Shown: positions 35,286 through 45,001 of the stretch, one piece after another
Position numbering within the stretch: the first letter of the stretch is position 1
How the letters are laid out: each line of letters begins with the position of its first letter
Assembly: GCF_028609845.1 (NCBI RefSeq)
Contig: NZ_CP063191.1
Span: 2,108,001 to 2,172,000, forward strand
DNA length: 64,000 nucleotides
Reading direction: 5' to 3'
Source of the DNA: Corynebacterium heidelbergense
GTDB taxonomy: Bacteria > Actinomycetota > Actinomycetes > Mycobacteriales > Mycobacteriaceae
Notes under the pieces: generated by a model
Database searches by the model: none
The model's input: the letters and a program-made list of their open reading frames with translations, nothing else
What the model was told of the DNA's origin: nothing
Program-made: the position numbers and the translations under genes

Positions 35286-36054
35286 TCACAGGCTGCGAGC
35301 GATGAGTTCCTTCATAGTCTCGTTGTTCCACCGTAGATTCGCTGCACACGAGCGTCGGCATAGGCCCGGGAGATCGGGTACTCCAGCATGAACCCAGAAC
35401 CGCCGAACAGTTGCAGGCAGCGGTCGGTGATCTCCCCTTGTTTGTCCGTCGCCAGCAGCTTGGCCATGGATCCAGGCGCTCCCGGCCCCGGTTAAAGCCC
35501 GGGCGGGTCGCTTCCACGGCGAAGAGGCTGATCCCCCTTGCTGCCGGCGCCGCCGGTACGGGTGACCACGAGGATCACATCCGCGTGGGTGCCGTTGGTG
35601 ATAAAGGTCTTGGAGCCGTTGATGACGTACTCGTCACCGTCGCGCACGGCGGTGGTGGCGATCGACTGCAGGTCGGAGCCGGTGCAGGGTTCCGTCATGG
35701 CAATGGCCAGCACGGTGTCCCCGGTGCAAGCACCGGGGAGGAAACGCCGCTTTTGCTCCTGCGTCCCGTAGTGCTGGAAGTAGGGGGCGACGATGCCGCT
35801 GTGCACGGTGTTGCCCCAACTGGTGTCGAACATGCGGGCATGCTCCTTCATGACGACCGCTTCATGGGCGAAGGTGCGCCACCCCCGCCGTATTCCTCCT
35901 CGATGCTGAGGCATAGCAGGCCAGCATCCGCGGCCTAATTCCAGAACTCCCGGTCCACCGCGTGCTCGGCCAGCCATCGCTGCTGGTTGGGTGCGGCCTC
36001 CCGCTGCAGGAAGTCGCGGGCCAACTCGCGCAGCGAGTCCAGCTCCGCGTCCAT
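35286..36054 (-). pseudogene. Acyl-CoA dehydrogenase pseudogene
   Basis: Remnant of a ~385-aa acyl-CoA dehydrogenase read across several frames. Fragments in order are LDSLRELARDFLQ (start 36054); then a shift near 35937 into GLLCLSIEEEYGGGG; a shift near 35885 into FAHEAVVMKEHARMFDTSWG and GDTVLAIAMTEPCTGSDLQS; a shift near 35542 into ISLFAVEATRPGFNRGRERL; then an abrupt jump near 35470 to MAKLLATDKQGEITDRCLQL and FGGSGFMLEYPISRAYADAR; and a final shift near 35322 before ETMKELIARSL and the stop. The jump removes well over 100 residues of the middle and helical domains. At least four frameshifts plus the deletion make it clearly dead. Confidence 0.88.
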
Positions 36055-36244
36055 CCAGGGGGAACGATGGTCTTCGAGGGCGCTGATCGATTCTCCCGCT
36101 CTTTTCTGTGGTGCTTCGTGGCTTTTTGGGCACGATAACACCGCACCTAGAGCAGTAGATCCGGTTTCACGAAGATTCAGTTGAGTCACGGCAGCGGTGG
36201 CACGCGTAGCGCCCACTACGACCGCGATGGTACGCGGCACACTC

Positions 36245-39211
36245 CTAGGCGTTGGCCTTGCGCGCCGCCTTCTTCGTGGATCGCTTGCCAGCCTTAGACG
36301 TGGACCGTTTGACGGTCCTCTTCGTCGTGGATTTTGAAGCCTTCCGCGTGGTCTTCCGGGCGGACTTCGCCCCGCCACCGCTGCCCTCCGCGGCCTCCTT
36401 CGCCCGTCGCTCGGAGAGCAACTCGTTGGCCCGCGCATCCGTTATGGCCTCCGGGGTATCCCCCTTGCGCAGCGTCGCGTTGGTCTCGCCGTCCGTGACA
36501 TAGGCGCCGAAGCGGCCCTCCTTGACACTCATCGGCTTGCCGGAAACGTCGTTATCACCCAGTTGCTTCAGCGGCGGTTTTGCGGCCTGGCGGCCGCGCC
36601 GCTTCGGCTCCGCGTAAATGCGCCGGGCCTGATCCAGGGTGACGGTGAACAGCTCCTCCTCGCTGCCCAGGGAGCGGGAATCATTGCCCTTCTTGAGATA
36701 GGGGCCGTAGCGCCCGTTCTGCGCGGTGATCAGCTCCCCGTCGGCAGGATCCACACCCACGTCCCGGGGAAGGCTCATCAGCTTCAGCGCCTCCTCCAGG
36801 GTCACCGTCGCCGGCTCCATCGAGCTAAACAAGCTGGCCGTCTTGGGCTTGAGGGTGGCCTCCACGATCTCCTTGACGCGCTTGGCCTTCTGGCTCTGCG
36901 CGGTCTTAGTTTCGCGGCTCAGCGGCTTCTTACCCTCTGCCTCCCGCTGCTTGTCCTGCTCGTCGCGCTCGGCCTCCCACTTCTTCTCCGCCCGGGCGGC
37001 CACAGTGGCTTCCTCGTCATCGCCGAGCAGCTCCGTGACATAGGGGCCATAGCGGCCCTCCCGCGCCACAACGGTGCGGCCACTATCCGGATTGACCCCC
37101 AACTCGCGACCGGTCTGGGGCGTGGCAAACAGCTTCTCGGCCACCTCCAGGGTCAGCTCATCCGGGGTCATCGCCTCCGGCAGGTTCGCGCGTTGCACCT
37201 CCGGCTCGGTGCCCTCCGGGGAACCGGCCGGGATGGGCATGACCCGCTCCAAGTAGGGCCCGTAGCGGCCCACTCGGACCACGATCGGTACGCCGTTGGC
37301 GTCGTCAAAAAGATGTAGCGAATTGACTACACGCGGATCGATCTCCTCCAACCGCTCCCCGACAACGCGCTTGAGCCCATACTGATCCGGCTCATCCACA
37401 TTGCCGAAGTAGAAAGCCTGCAGCCACGCAGTGCGGTCCTCGTCGCCGGAGGCGATCTCGTCGAGCTGATCCTCCATCGCGGAGGTGAAATCGTAGTCCA
37501 CGAGCTTGCCGAAGTTCTTCTCGAGCAACCCCACCACGGCGAAGGCCACCCAGGTGGGCACAAGAGCATTGCCCCGGCTCGCCACGTATCCGCGATCCTG
37601 AATCGTGCGAATGATGGAGGCGTACGTGGAGGGTCGGCCGATCCCCAGATCCTCCATCTTCTTCACCAGGCTGGCCTCGTTGTAGCGCGCCGGGGGATTC
37701 GTGGTGTGCCCATTGGCCTCCACGGACTCGGAGCGCAGCTCATCGCCGCTGGACAGGACCGGCAGCCGCTTCTCCGCGTTATCCGCCACGTCCCGCCCGT
37801 CGGAGGTCCGGCTGACCTCCACGTAGGCCTTGAGGAAGCCGGGGAAGGTCACCGTGCGGCCCGTAGCGGTGAACTCGCACTCCTCCCCGCTGCGGGCGGT
37901 GCCCTGCACCGTCACCCGCATGGAGGTGCCCTTAGCGTCCGCCATCTGGGAGGCCACCGTGCGCTGCCAGATCAGCTCGTAGAGCCGGTACTCCTCGGCG
38001 TCCAACTGCCCCGATAGGGCCCCGGGGGTAGCAAAGGTCTCGCCGGCGGGGCGGATGGCCTCGTGGGCCTCCTGGGAGTTCTTCACTTTCCGGGAGTACT
38101 GCCGGGGGGCGCTGGCGACGAATTGCTTGCCGTAGAGCTCCTCGGCCTGCTGGCGGGCGGCGGCAATGCCGGACTGGGACAGTGTTGTGGAGTCCGTGCG
38201 CATGTAGGTGATGTGCCCGTTTTCGTAGAGCCGCTGGGCGATGCGCATCGTGCGCTCCGAGGTGAAGCGGAGCTTACGGCCGGCCTCTTGCTGGAGCGTG
38301 GAGGTCATGAAGGGCGGGTAGGGCCGCCGGGTGTAGGGCTTCTCCTCCACGTCCCGAACCCACATCTGCGTGGAATCCAGGCCCTGCGCCAGACGGTGGG
38401 CATCGCTCTGCGTCAGCACCCGCGCGCGGACCTTGAGCTGACCATCGGCACCGAAGTCCTTGCCCTGTGCGAGGCGCTGGCCGTCCACGCTGGCGAGCCG
38501 GGCGGTGAAGGACTTCGGCTCACCGACATCCCCGGCGGCCCCGGTGACCAGGTCGGAGGTGGTGGCTAGCTGGGCGGTGAGGTCCCAGTAGTCGGCGGTG
38601 ACGAAAGCCATGCGTTCCCGCTCCCGCTCCACGATCACGCGGGTGGCCACGGACTGCACGCGACCGGCGGACAGCCGCGGCATGACCTTCTTCCACAGCA
38701 CGGGGGAGATCTCGTAGCCGTAGAGGCGGTCCAGGAGGCGCCGGGCTTCCTGGGCGTCGACGAGGTCTTGGTCCAGCTCCCGCGTATCCTGCGCCGCGGC
38801 GAGGATGGCGGGCTTGGTGATTTCGTGGAACACCATTCGGCGCACCGGTACCTTGGGCTTGAGCACCTGCAGCAGGTGCCAGGCGATGGCCTCCCCCTCC
38901 CGGTCCGGGTCGGTCGCCAGATAGAGCTCGTCAACCTGCTTCAGCTTGCTCTTGAGGTCCGCGACCTTCTTCTTCTTGTCGGGGCTGACCACGTAGAGCG
39001 GGGCGAAGTCGTCGTCCACGTTGACCCCGAGGCGGGCCCAGGGTTCTTTCTTGTACTTGGCGGGGACGTCCACGGCGCCGCGGGGGAGGTCCCGGATGTG
39101 CCCCACGGAGGCTTCCACGATGTAATCAGGGCCCAGATAGGGCGCGATCTTTCGCGCTTTGGTTGCCGACTCGACAATGACGAGCCGTTTGGTGCCACCC
39201 TGTTGTGCCAT
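36245..39211 (-). CDS. topA: DNA topoisomerase I
   Basis: Type IA topoisomerase that relaxes negative supercoils (EC 5.6.2.1). The 988-aa protein has the Toprim domain at the start (RLVIVESATKARKIAPYL, later LYLATDPDREGEAIAWHLL), the active-site tyrosine in GHITYMRTDSTTLSQ, and SYNEASLVKKMEDLGIGRPS-type sequence in the gate domain. Several C-terminal actinobacterial repeats read GRYGPYL/GRYGPYV instead of zinc fingers. The last ~45 residues are Lys/Arg/Ser-rich (KRTVKRSTSKAGKRSTKK), a basic tail typical of actinobacterial TopA that increases DNA binding. The ATG at 39211 is supported by AAGGGC upstream. Confidence 0.98.
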   Translation of the reverse strand: MAQQGGTKRLVIVESATKARKIAPYLGPDYIVEASVGHIRDLPRGAVDVPAKYKKEPWARLGVNVDDDFAPLYVVSPDKKKKVADLKSKLKQVDELYLATDPDREGEAIAWHLLQVLKPKVPVRRMVFHEITKPAILAAAQDTRELDQDLVDAQEARRLLDRLYGYEISPVLWKKVMPRLSAGRVQSVATRVIVERERERMAFVTADYWDLTAQLATTSDLVTGAAGDVGEPKSFTARLASVDGQRLAQGKDFGADGQLKVRARVLTQSDAHRLAQGLDSTQMWVRDVEEKPYTRRPYPPFMTSTLQQEAGRKLRFTSERTMRIAQRLYENGHITYMRTDSTTLSQSGIAAARQQAEELYGKQFVASAPRQYSRKVKNSQEAHEAIRPAGETFATPGALSGQLDAEEYRLYELIWQRTVASQMADAKGTSMRVTVQGTARSGEECEFTATGRTVTFPGFLKAYVEVSRTSDGRDVADNAEKRLPVLSSGDELRSESVEANGHTTNPPARYNEASLVKKMEDLGIGRPSTYASIIRTIQDRGYVASRGNALVPTWVAFAVVGLLEKNFGKLVDYDFTSAMEDQLDEIASGDEDRTAWLQAFYFGNVDEPDQYGLKRVVGERLEEIDPRVVNSLHLFDDANGVPIVVRVGRYGPYLERVMPIPAGSPEGTEPEVQRANLPEAMTPDELTLEVAEKLFATPQTGRELGVNPDSGRTVVAREGRYGPYVTELLGDDEEATVAARAEKKWEAERDEQDKQREAEGKKPLSRETKTAQSQKAKRVKEIVEATLKPKTASLFSSMEPATVTLEEALKLMSLPRDVGVDPADGELITAQNGRYGPYLKKGNDSRSLGSEEELFTVTLDQARRIYAEPKRRGRQAAKPPLKQLGDNDVSGKPMSVKEGRFGAYVTDGETNATLRKGDTPEAITDARANELLSERRAKEAAEGSGGGAKSARKTTRKASKSTTKRTVKRSTSKAGKRSTKKAARKANA

Positions 39212-40150
39212 CGTGGTGGGTTTGCCCTTCCTGGTTGAGTATCCCTAGCCGTTGTAAAACTGCGCAGAATTCATCGGTCCTGCGTTCATCGGTCCTGCAC
39301 CTTGCCCGGTGCGGCGGACGGCAGTGGGGAACGGCCGAAAACCTCGGGCCGCCCCGTGCACTGAAGTGCCCGTGGCTATAAGTGCTTACACGCTTTGTGG
39401 GGAGTTTCGCACGCCTTGGGCCACATTTGCACCCATCCGGGCGGGAATGACGGAGGTTGGCTGCGCATGCGGCGAGGACGGGCCGTTTCGCTTATGCAAA
39501 CACAACTACACCCGTTCGGCCAATTTCCTTCCCTTCGGACGCACCGTTAAAACCATGAGTCTGTAGTCTTATTTTTATGGACGCCATCACCGGCGGCTCG
39601 GCCGGAACTCCCCCACTCACCGGGCCGAGAAGCTTTCCTAAGAGACCCGCCAGAAGCTGCTGCTACCCATCCCCCCCGAAAGAGCCGAAACGTTCGCGGG
39701 CGGGGGTGCGTTAGCAGTACCCCCGCCGACTATGCGGGATTTCACACTTTCGTGGCACGCAAAGCTCAAAAATGCAGTGCTATGAACCTACCCAAGGTTA
39801 GGCGACTCGACCCGATAAGGCCAGCTAGCAGCGCTGCAAAAAGGCCTCGCATGGCGGCTCACCGCAGGTTTTTGGCCCTTGCCGAACGAGACTCTCCGAT
39901 CCCCCCATACGGGGGCGTTGCTGTAAATTTTCTTCCACTCGCGGACTCGCGCCCCAGGGTACTCTCGGGAACCGTCATTCCAAACCCCCACTATGCGAGC
40001 GGGTCCACGGACCCCTCCCCCCGATCCACCTCACTTCTCCCTCCCTCCCCCCCAGCAACACCGCCGGTTGAACCCCTGCTTTCTGTTTGCTCACCTTCCC
40101 CCGAACCCTTTGTTTGACCCTCGTACGAAATTGTCAGGAGCACAACCCCA
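39212..40150. other. 939-bp region without a supported gene upstream of topA
   Basis: No convincing coding sequence. The frame 39752-40117 is low-complexity and lacks a ribosome site. An inverted repeat GGCGGGGGT / ACCCCCGCC lies at 39699-39727 with an 11-nt loop, without a T-run. Base composition is lower in GC around 39400-39560 than elsewhere. The right end carries the promoter and leader of the glycosyltransferase. The region marks the left edge of the accessory block inserted between topA and csp. Confidence 0.5.
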
Positions 40151-41377
40151 ATGTCCACCATCGCGGTCATGACATCGCCGGCCAAGGGCCACCTATACCC
40201 TCTGATGGAAACACTGCTGGAACTGCGCGATCGCGGCCACAATGTCGTAGTGCGCACTCTCGGTTCCGAAGTCACCATGCTTAACAACCTCGGCTTCAAG
40301 GCCAGCGCCCTGTCGGAGGACCTCAACTCCGCCGAACTGGAGGACTGGGATGCCTCCAACCCCGTCGCGGCCCTCAACGCCGTGCTGCAGCAGCTCGTTT
40401 CGCGTATGCCCCACGACTGCGCCGAGCTGAAGGAACTCATCGCCCAGGAAAACCCGGACATGGTGATGGTGGATTTCACCACCTTCGGCGGGCAGATCGC
40501 AGCGGAGGCCTCGGGCTTGCCCTGGGCACTGTGGAGCCCCACGTTTTTGCCCCTGGAGATGCCCGATGACCCACCCTTCGGCCTGGGACTGCGCCGGGCC
40601 ACCGGCCTACGCGGCAAAGCCCGGGATAAAGTGCTGCGCCGCGGCATGTCTCACCTGTGGGACCGCTTCAGCCTCAAGCAGGTCAACGAAATGCGCGTGA
40701 AAAACGGCCTGGGCAAACTGCGCCACACCACCGACCTGCTCAAGCGCCCACCAGCGGTAATCAACTTCACCGCCGAGCCCTTCGAATACGCCCGCAAGCA
40801 GTGGCCGGAGAACCTCCACCTCGTGGGTCCCGGCAACTGGTCTCCGCCGAACCACGACGGCCCGGACCTCAGCCACATCACCGACCCCATCGCCCTTGTC
40901 ACCTGCTCCACCGAATTCCAGGACGATGCAGAGCTGGGGCAGGCGGCCATCGACGCCCTCAAGGGCACCGGCATGCACACGGTAGTCACCGCCGGTGCCC
41001 TGGACCCCCTCACCTTCCGCCCCGGGGAGCAGGCGACCGTGCTGGACTTCGTTTCCCACGACGCGATCCTCCCCCGCTGCGCCATCGTCATCAGCCACGG
41101 CGGGATGGGGATCACCCAAAAGGCCCTCAGCCACGGACTGCCCATCGTGGTGGTGCCCTTCGGCCGGGACCAGAAAGAGGTCGCCGAGCGCGTCCGCGCC
41201 TGCGGTGCCGGAGAGGTCCTGTCCACCAAATACCTGACCCCCGAGCGCCTCCACGCGAAGGTCACTGCCGCCATGGCGCGCAGCGGGCGGGCCACCAAGA
41301 TCGCCAAGGCCTTCGAGAAGGCCGGCGGGGCCCAGCACGCCGCGAACGTCGTAGAAGATCAACTCAACCGGGCCTAG
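40151..41377 (+). CDS. GT1-type glycosyltransferase (MGT/UGT-like)
   Basis: A 408-aa GT-B enzyme of the UDP-glycosyltransferase/macrolide-GT type. The N-terminal acceptor domain begins IAVMTSPAKGHLYPLMETLL, the usual GH-hydrophobic acceptor motif. The C-terminal donor domain has FVSHDAILPRCAIVISHGGM followed by GITQKALSHGLPIVVVPFGRD, the conserved PSPG-like nucleotide-sugar site. No signal peptide or membrane helix is present, so it is cytoplasmic. It could glycosylate a lipid, polyketide, sterol or xenobiotic. The neighbours (secreted glycolipid- and lipid-acting hydrolases) make a lipid acceptor attractive but unproven. AGGAG precedes the ATG by 9 nt. Confidence 0.86.
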   Translation: MSTIAVMTSPAKGHLYPLMETLLELRDRGHNVVVRTLGSEVTMLNNLGFKASALSEDLNSAELEDWDASNPVAALNAVLQQLVSRMPHDCAELKELIAQENPDMVMVDFTTFGGQIAAEASGLPWALWSPTFLPLEMPDDPPFGLGLRRATGLRGKARDKVLRRGMSHLWDRFSLKQVNEMRVKNGLGKLRHTTDLLKRPPAVINFTAEPFEYARKQWPENLHLVGPGNWSPPNHDGPDLSHITDPIALVTCSTEFQDDAELGQAAIDALKGTGMHTVVTAGALDPLTFRPGEQATVLDFVSHDAILPRCAIVISHGGMGITQKALSHGLPIVVVPFGRDQKEVAERVRACGAGEVLSTKYLTPERLHAKVTAAMARSGRATKIAKAFEKAGGAQHAANVVEDQLNRA

Positions 41378-41488
41378 GTGCCCCCCGCCCGTTTCCGCTC
41401 CCCCGTTTTCCTATCCCTTCCCCTGCTGCCCCCTCCCTCCCCCTTCCCGCAGAAAGCGCACTCAGCGAAGCACCCCCTCGTTGCCACC

Positions 41489-43090
41489 ATGAAAACATCC
41501 ACTTCAGCCTCCCCGGCCGCCGCCCGCACCGACCATCCCTCCCCCAATCACCGCCGCACCCGCCGCCACCTGCGTACTTTCACGGCACTCACGGCCGGCG
41601 CGCTGTCCCTGGCGTCCACAAGCCTCCCCCTCACCATCCCCACCGCCGCGGCCCACGCCCAAACACCGCCGAGCGCCCCGGCCGCCGGCCCCGTCTGGCC
41701 CGGACCCGACGGCCGCCCCGGAGCCACCGGACGCTGGATCACGGACCCCGCCGGCCGCACCGTCATCTACCACGGCGAAAATATCGTGGCCAAGAAGGCG
41801 CCCTACACCCCCGAATCCATCGGCTTCGGCGATGACGACATTTCTTTCCTCAAAGCCAACGGTTATAACGCGGTGCGCCTCGGCATCATCTGGGAAGCCG
41901 TGGAGCCCCAACCCGGGCAGTACGACGAGGCCTACCTGGACAACATCGAAAACACCGTCCGCAAGCTCGCCGACGCGGGCCTGGGCACCCTCCTGGAGGT
42001 TCACCAGGACGCCTGGTCCAAGCGCTACGGCGGGGAAGGCGCCCCCGACTGGGCCAGCCTGGACCAAGGCCTGCCCGCCCTACCCGGCGGGCTCATCGCC
42101 GCACAGTTCAGCCCCGCCGTCTACCAGGCCGTCAACAACTTCTTCTCGAACGCCCCCGCCGCCGACGGGGTGGGCATCCGCACCCGCTTCGTCAACATGT
42201 GGGGCCATGTCTCCCAGCGCTTCGCCAGCGTGCCCGGCGTGATCGGCTACAGCCCCATCAACGAACCGACCCCCGGCTGGCCCTTCCTACTATGCCAGGC
42301 GGACCTGTGCCCCCAACCCGTCGTGGACCGGCTCATCAGCCTCAACGCAGACGTGGCCAAGACCGTGCGCCAGCAGGACCCCCGCACCACCATCTGGCCC
42401 ATGGCCTACATCACCACCGCCCTGGGCACCCACCCCCAGATGGGTGCGCCCGTGGACCCCAACGAGGTATACCCCTTCAACTCCTACACCATTATCTGCA
42501 ACATCGGGATCAACCTCCCCGGCTTCGTCTGCGACCCCCACCAGCGCCTCAACGCCGCCCGTTCCCGGGAGTACGCCGAGCAGTGGAACATCCCCTACGC
42601 CATGACCGAATTCGGCGCGATCGGCAGCCCCGGGGTGCTCACCACCCAGAGCCGCATCGCCGACGATAACCGCATTGGCTGGTTCCACTGGAATTACGGC
42701 GGGCCGGACCACACCACCTCCGCCCCCTCCCCCGAAAACCAGGCGATGGTGAAGAATCCACAGCTCCCGCCGACCGGGGACAACGTCAACACGGACAACC
42801 TCACCAACACTGTGCGCGCTTACCCCAAGAGCGTCTCCGGCACCCCCCTGAGCTGGGGCACCGACCAAAACAAGGTCTTCACCGCCCGGTGGAATGGGCA
42901 GCGGGTGGATGGGACGGGCAGCTTCGCCCCCGGGGCGACCAGCGTGATCACCGTGCCCCCGGCCCTCTACCCCAATGGCTACACGGCCACCGTCACCGGC
43001 GGGCGCGTGCTCTCCGAACCCGGGGCAATGGACCTCGTCATCGCCGCGGACGGGCCGGGGGACGTGAACGTCAGCATCGCCCCGCGTTAG
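41489..43090 (+). CDS. Secreted GH5 glycoside hydrolase, endoglycoceramidase-like (copy A)
   Basis: A 533-aa exported enzyme. A long basic signal region (TRRHLRTFTALTAGALSLAS, possibly Tat-type) is cut near AAAHAQ. The catalytic barrel carries NAVRLGIIWEAVEPQPGQYD, LLEVHQDAWS, the acid/base glutamate in PINEPTPGWP (E259) and the nucleophile in AMTEFGAIG (E374), then IGWFHWNYGG. A C-terminal beta-sandwich domain (~410-533) follows. Sequence order and the HQDAWS and NEP signatures match Rhodococcus-type endoglycoceramidases, which cut the bond between ceramide and oligosaccharide in glycosphingolipids. Other GH5 substrates are possible. No clean ribosome site is seen. It is convergent with a paralogue 15 bp away. 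Confidence 0.88.
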   Translation: MKTSTSASPAAARTDHPSPNHRRTRRHLRTFTALTAGALSLASTSLPLTIPTAAAHAQTPPSAPAAGPVWPGPDGRPGATGRWITDPAGRTVIYHGENIVAKKAPYTPESIGFGDDDISFLKANGYNAVRLGIIWEAVEPQPGQYDEAYLDNIENTVRKLADAGLGTLLEVHQDAWSKRYGGEGAPDWASLDQGLPALPGGLIAAQFSPAVYQAVNNFFSNAPAADGVGIRTRFVNMWGHVSQRFASVPGVIGYSPINEPTPGWPFLLCQADLCPQPVVDRLISLNADVAKTVRQQDPRTTIWPMAYITTALGTHPQMGAPVDPNEVYPFNSYTIICNIGINLPGFVCDPHQRLNAARSREYAEQWNIPYAMTEFGAIGSPGVLTTQSRIADDNRIGWFHWNYGGPDHTTSAPSPENQAMVKNPQLPPTGDNVNTDNLTNTVRAYPKSVSGTPLSWGTDQNKVFTARWNGQRVDGTGSFAPGATSVITVPPALYPNGYTATVTGGRVLSEPGAMDLVIAADGPGDVNVSIAPR

Positions 43091-43105
43091 GCAGGGCCCG
43101 GTTAC

Positions 43106-44764
43106 CTAAGACCCCGGGAGCGCCGAGGAACCGGGGACCGGCGGCAGGGCAAGAGCCGGCGGGTTCTTCGGCCGCACCGTGACGGACACCGGGGAGCCGC
43201 TGCCATCGGAGACCACCAACAGTTTCCGGGCGCCGGGCGCGGAAACCACCCGCCCCCCGGAAACCTCCACGACGTAATCGGAACCGTAGTTAGCTTCTGG
43301 CACCCAGATCGTCGTGGCATCCGTGGTCGTGAAGGATCCAGTGCCGTCGGCCCGCTGCGGGCTCCAGCGAGCCGTGAAGGTCTGGGAGCCCCGGTCGTAG
43401 TTCCAGGTCTCCGGGGTGCCTGCCACGGACTGCGGGTAGGGCTCCTCCAGCGCGGCGAGGGTGGCCCACTGGACGTTGTCCCCTTCGATTGGCTTGCGCG
43501 GATCCTTGACGATCGCCTGGTCCTCCGGGTTGGATGCCGCGGTGGCGGGGTCGATGCCCATGTACGCCCAGTGGTACCAGCCGATTCGTTGCCTGCGGGC
43601 CTCGTCCGTCTGCCGCTGGAGGACGTCGGCCCGGGTGGTGGCACCGAACTCCGTGATGACGCGGGGGATATCGTACTTTTCCGCGTAGAGGCGGGACTGC
43701 TCTGCGGTGGCGTTAATCTGCGGATCGCAGAAGGGCAGGGGCACCTGCGGCCAGGCATCGAGTGCCAGGCAGTAGGTGTTGTAGTTGTACATCGCGTTGT
43801 CCACCGGCGGCTCCCCGAGGTTCGGCGGGGTGCCGAAGATGGTGGTGAGGTAGCCGGAGTAGACCACCGGGGTGGAGGCATCCTCGCGGCGGATGGCCTT
43901 GCCGGTGTCCTTGTACAGGTCCTCCAGTTTCTTCGTTGTGCCGGGCGGGCAGATGTTGAGCTGGCACAGCAGATAGGGCCAGCCCTCGTGGGGCTCGTTG
44001 ATGATGCCGTATCCGGCCAGCCCGTTCGTTCCCGCCAGGTAGCCGGCGGTGTGGCCCCACATCTCCACGAAGTGGTCCTTGATGCCCTTGCCGTCCGGGG
44101 CGGGGCGGTTGGCGAAGAAGTTCTGGATGGCCTGGTTATTGGCGGGGTTGGTGCCCGCGCCGAGGATGCCGGCGTTGGTGTTGTAGAAGCCGTCGTCGAT
44201 GCTGGCCCACTCGGGGGCGCCGTCGCCGTTGTACTTTTCGGACCAGGCGTCCTGGTGGAATTCGACCACGGTGGACATGCCGTGGCGGTGGAACATTTCC
44301 ACCGTCTTCTTCACGTTGCTCAGGTAGGCATCGTCATAGGTACCCGGGGTCGGCTCCACGCCCACCCAGAGCACGGCTAGGCGGACGGAATTGAATCCGT
44401 GCGACGCCAGGAACGCGGCGTCCTCCTCAGTGACCCCGAGGGCATCCACGGTGTACGGCGCACGCTTGTTCGCGATGTTCTCGCCATGGGGGATCACGAC
44501 CTTTCCGGACCCGTCCACGACCCACCGACCGACGGTACGGAAGGGGCCATTTTCGCCGCTATCCGCGCGGATGGCACCGAGGTCCGTGCCCGGGCCGGCG
44601 TGAGCTGGGGGCGGGGAGAGGGGGTTGAGTCCGGCTGGAATGAGGCCGCCGGCGCCGGTCGTGATCGTCAGGGCGGCACATGCTGCGGCGGCGGCGCGGG
44701 TAACGCGGCGCATACGGGCAGTGCGGGGGGTGCGAGCTGTGCGGGTCACGCGTATTTGTTCCAT
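43106..44764 (-). CDS. Secreted GH5 glycoside hydrolase, endoglycoceramidase-like (copy B)
   Basis: A 552-aa paralogue of the convergent gene, with an Arg/Thr-rich signal region followed by AAAAACAALTITTGAGGLIP and a cut near AHAGP (~residue 57). Conserved landmarks are VIPHGENIANKRAPY, NSVRLAVLWVGVEPTPGTYD, VVEFHQDAWSEKYNGDGAPE, acid/base IINEPHEGWPYLLCQ (E257) and nucleophile VITEFGATT (E372), with IGWYHWAYMG after it. A C-terminal beta domain ends in a Pro/Leu-rich tail (PPALALPPVPGSS). It is diverged enough from copy A to have its own specificity. Like copy A, its natural substrate is probably a host or dietary glycosphingolipid, by family resemblance only. Confidence 0.88.
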   Translation of the reverse strand: MEQIRVTRTARTPRTARMRRVTRAAAAACAALTITTGAGGLIPAGLNPLSPPPAHAGPGTDLGAIRADSGENGPFRTVGRWVVDGSGKVVIPHGENIANKRAPYTVDALGVTEEDAAFLASHGFNSVRLAVLWVGVEPTPGTYDDAYLSNVKKTVEMFHRHGMSTVVEFHQDAWSEKYNGDGAPEWASIDDGFYNTNAGILGAGTNPANNQAIQNFFANRPAPDGKGIKDHFVEMWGHTAGYLAGTNGLAGYGIINEPHEGWPYLLCQLNICPPGTTKKLEDLYKDTGKAIRREDASTPVVYSGYLTTIFGTPPNLGEPPVDNAMYNYNTYCLALDAWPQVPLPFCDPQINATAEQSRLYAEKYDIPRVITEFGATTRADVLQRQTDEARRQRIGWYHWAYMGIDPATAASNPEDQAIVKDPRKPIEGDNVQWATLAALEEPYPQSVAGTPETWNYDRGSQTFTARWSPQRADGTGSFTTTDATTIWVPEANYGSDYVVEVSGGRVVSAPGARKLLVVSDGSGSPVSVTVRPKNPPALALPPVPGSSALPGS

Positions 44765-45001
44765 TTCCGTGAGGTGAGGCGGGGTGTTTCCGGTTTCCGC
44801 GGAGGGTGAGAAGAACCTGGGAGAAAAATAATAAAGCTACAACTATCTGCTGGAAATAGTAGCTATCAAACCCCGTTCGCGCAGCCATCGAGGAACCGAC
44901 GCGAACCGTCTACCCCCCTTCCCTCAGCGGTAAAACAGGGTTTACAAAACTGCAACAAAGGTAGAACGGGCAGTTAACACGCTCGGCTTAGCCTGAGGGC
45001 C

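Noticed and set aside
39699..39727. GC hairpin as a terminator in the topA upstream gap
   Set aside because: No T-run on either strand and no gene ends nearby that would need it.
39752..40117. 121-aa ORF in the topA upstream gap
   Set aside because: Low-complexity Pro/Ser content, no ribosome site and no domain. It is more likely a chance frame in GC-rich DNA.
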